Positions 13,925 through 14,972 of a stretch of 14,972 nt of DNA are shown piece after piece. Each line of letters opens with the position of its first letter. The first letter of the stretch is position 1. Source of the stretch: UMGS755 sp045595795 (GTDB taxonomy: Bacteria > Bacillota > Clostridia > UBA1381 > UBA9506); the NCBI GenBank assembly GCA_045595795.1, contig JAZOBC010000010.1, positions 1 to 14,972 of the forward strand, in the 5' to 3' direction. Below the pieces are notes generated by a model. It was not told where the DNA came from. It saw only the letters and a program-made list of their open reading frames with translations, and did no database searches. The translations under genes were made by a program, and so were the position numbers.

Positions 13925-14972
13925 ATGAGTGAAAAATTAGCACTGTACGGTGGCCCCAAGGCCAAAACAACACCGAACTTCCCCATGTATCCCGGTGGTT
14001 TGGAAATTGGTGAAGAAGAAAAGAAGCAAGTAATGGAAGTTTTAGATAACAAATATCTGTTCCGTTACTATGGTCCCGAAGGTGTAGAATCCAAGGTTCG
14101 TGCGTTTGAAAATGCATTTAAAGAAAAAATGGGTTCTCCCTATGCATTGGCTACCAGCTCCTGCACAGGTGCTCTGACCTCTGCTTTGGTTGCTTGCGGC
14201 GTTGGCCCCGGCGATGAAGTTATCGTTTCCGGTTACACCTTCTTTGCTTCTTGTGCAACCATCGTTGCTGCAAAGGGTATTCCCGTTATCGCAGAAGTTG
14301 ATGAAACTCTGACCATCGACGTTGAAGATTTAGAAAAGAAGATTACACCTGCTACCAAGGCCATCGTTGTTGTACATATGCGTGGTGTACCTTGCGATAT
14401 GGACGCTGTTATGGCTATCGCTAAGAAGCATGACATCAAGGTTATTGAAGACTGTGCTCAGGCTTGCGGTACTACCTACAAAGGCAGATACGTTGGTACC
14501 ATCGGTGACTGCGGCTGCTTCTCCTTCCAGTATCACAAGACTATTACTGCCGGTGAAGGTGGTATGGTTCTGTGTAACGATGCTCGTATTTATGACCGTT
14601 GCTGCTCTTATCATGACACGGCTGCTTGCTGGAGACCTGACCGTTTTGCTCGTCAGCGTTTTGAAGGTGAGTTGTTCTGCGGTTCTAACTTCCGTATGAG
14701 CGAACTTTGCGGCGCTGTTTTGTTGGCACAGCTGCGTAAGCTGGACCGCCTCAACGCATTGATGCGCGATCATCAGAAGCGGATCATTGAACAGATCAAG
14801 GACACCAAGGGTATCAAGGTTCGTCCCCGTAACGATGACGAAGGTGATACCGGCATCTGCCTGATGTTCTATCTGGACAGCGCAGAGAAGGTCGGTCCTT
14901 TCTGTGAGGCTTTGCAGGCTGAGGGCGTCAATGCTGCCGGTGTATTCAACTCCGGTATTCCCGATTGGCACA
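13925..14972 (+). CDS. DegT/DnrJ/EryC1/StrS-family PLP aminotransferase, N-terminal part
   Basis: The first 349 codons are present; the gene runs off the right edge. The fold-type I sugar-aminotransferase pattern is clear. GPEGVESKVRAFE and ATSSCTGAL (76-84) lead into GDEVIVSGYTFFAS. VIEDCAQACG carries Asp176 for the PLP ring nitrogen, and FSFQYHKTITAGEGG carries Lys205, the Schiff-base lysine. Such enzymes transfer an amino group, usually from Glu or Gln, to keto-sugars or inososes; some relatives are dehydratases with His in place of Lys, which is not the case here. AAGGAGG lies 8 nt before the ATG, and codon use is strongly biased to GGT/GCT/GTT, suggesting good expression. Cysteine is unusually frequent (16 in 349). 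It diverges from the PocR-AraC gene; its pathway cannot be read from this window. Confidence 0.9.
   Translation, partial: MSEKLALYGGPKAKTTPNFPMYPGGLEIGEEEKKQVMEVLDNKYLFRYYGPEGVESKVRAFENAFKEKMGSPYALATSSCTGALTSALVACGVGPGDEVIVSGYTFFASCATIVAAKGIPVIAEVDETLTIDVEDLEKKITPATKAIVVVHMRGVPCDMDAVMAIAKKHDIKVIEDCAQACGTTYKGRYVGTIGDCGCFSFQYHKTITAGEGGMVLCNDARIYDRCCSYHDTAACWRPDRFARQRFEGELFCGSNFRMSELCGAVLLAQLRKLDRLNALMRDHQKRIIEQIKDTKGIKVRPRNDDEGDTGICLMFYLDSAEKVGPFCEALQAEGVNAAGVFNSGIPDWH

Noticed and set aside
1..14972. tRNA, rRNA, CRISPR array, insertion sequence or prophage parts
   Set aside because: No cloverleaf, repeat-spacer pattern, transposase or integrase sequence was seen; the region reads as stable chromosomal DNA.

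Overview
The window looks like chromosomal DNA from a strictly anaerobic, fermentative Clostridia-type bacterium (Bacillota). This is an inference. It rests on strong AGGAGG-type ribosome binding sites, moderate base composition, a complete HdrABC/FlxABCD gene set, a Rex-type operator and a PocR-AraC regulator. No membrane respiratory subunit, heme protein or quinone-linked anchor is encoded here.

Layout. Positions 1-145 (+) hold the 3' end of a probable M24-family metallopeptidase. A symmetrical hairpin at 157-196 can terminate it and also the leftward operon that converges on it. From 12647 down to 202, all on the minus strand, lies one tightly packed cluster. In transcription order it reads: LDH-type malate dehydrogenase, class II fumarase, hdrB, hdrC, hdrA, mvhD/flxD, two dicluster ferredoxin-like proteins (flxC, flxB), flxA, a 2Fe-2S/4Fe-4S FrdB-like protein, a fumarate reductase flavoprotein, and an AspT/YidE/YbjL-type transporter. 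Five junctions overlap, three of them by exactly 8 nt. In front of the cluster (12648-12951) is a clear extended -10 promoter with an 18-bp Rex-like operator over the predicted start site, then a leader of about 180 nt with a 10-bp stem-loop. Next comes a PocR-AraC regulator (12952-13788, -). A divergent DegT/StrS-type aminotransferase (13925 to the right edge, +) is cut by the window.

How the genes fit together. Malate dehydrogenase and fumarase turn oxaloacetate into fumarate. The flavoprotein reduces fumarate to succinate, and the transporter could move C4-dicarboxylates or amino acids across the membrane. NADH would enter through FlxA, pass FlxB/C/D and reach the bifurcating flavin of HdrA. 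One branch would reduce ferredoxin. The other would run through HdrC/HdrB and the FrdB-like protein to the flavoprotein and fumarate. The main hypothesis from this window is therefore a soluble, quinone-independent, electron-bifurcating NADH:ferredoxin/fumarate reductase, resembling methanogen thiol:fumarate reductase (TfrAB) with its second subunit split in two. A Rex site at the promoter fits this, because Rex derepresses genes when NADH accumulates. The individual family assignments are firm; the complex and its bifurcation chemistry are inferred from gene order and known homologues.
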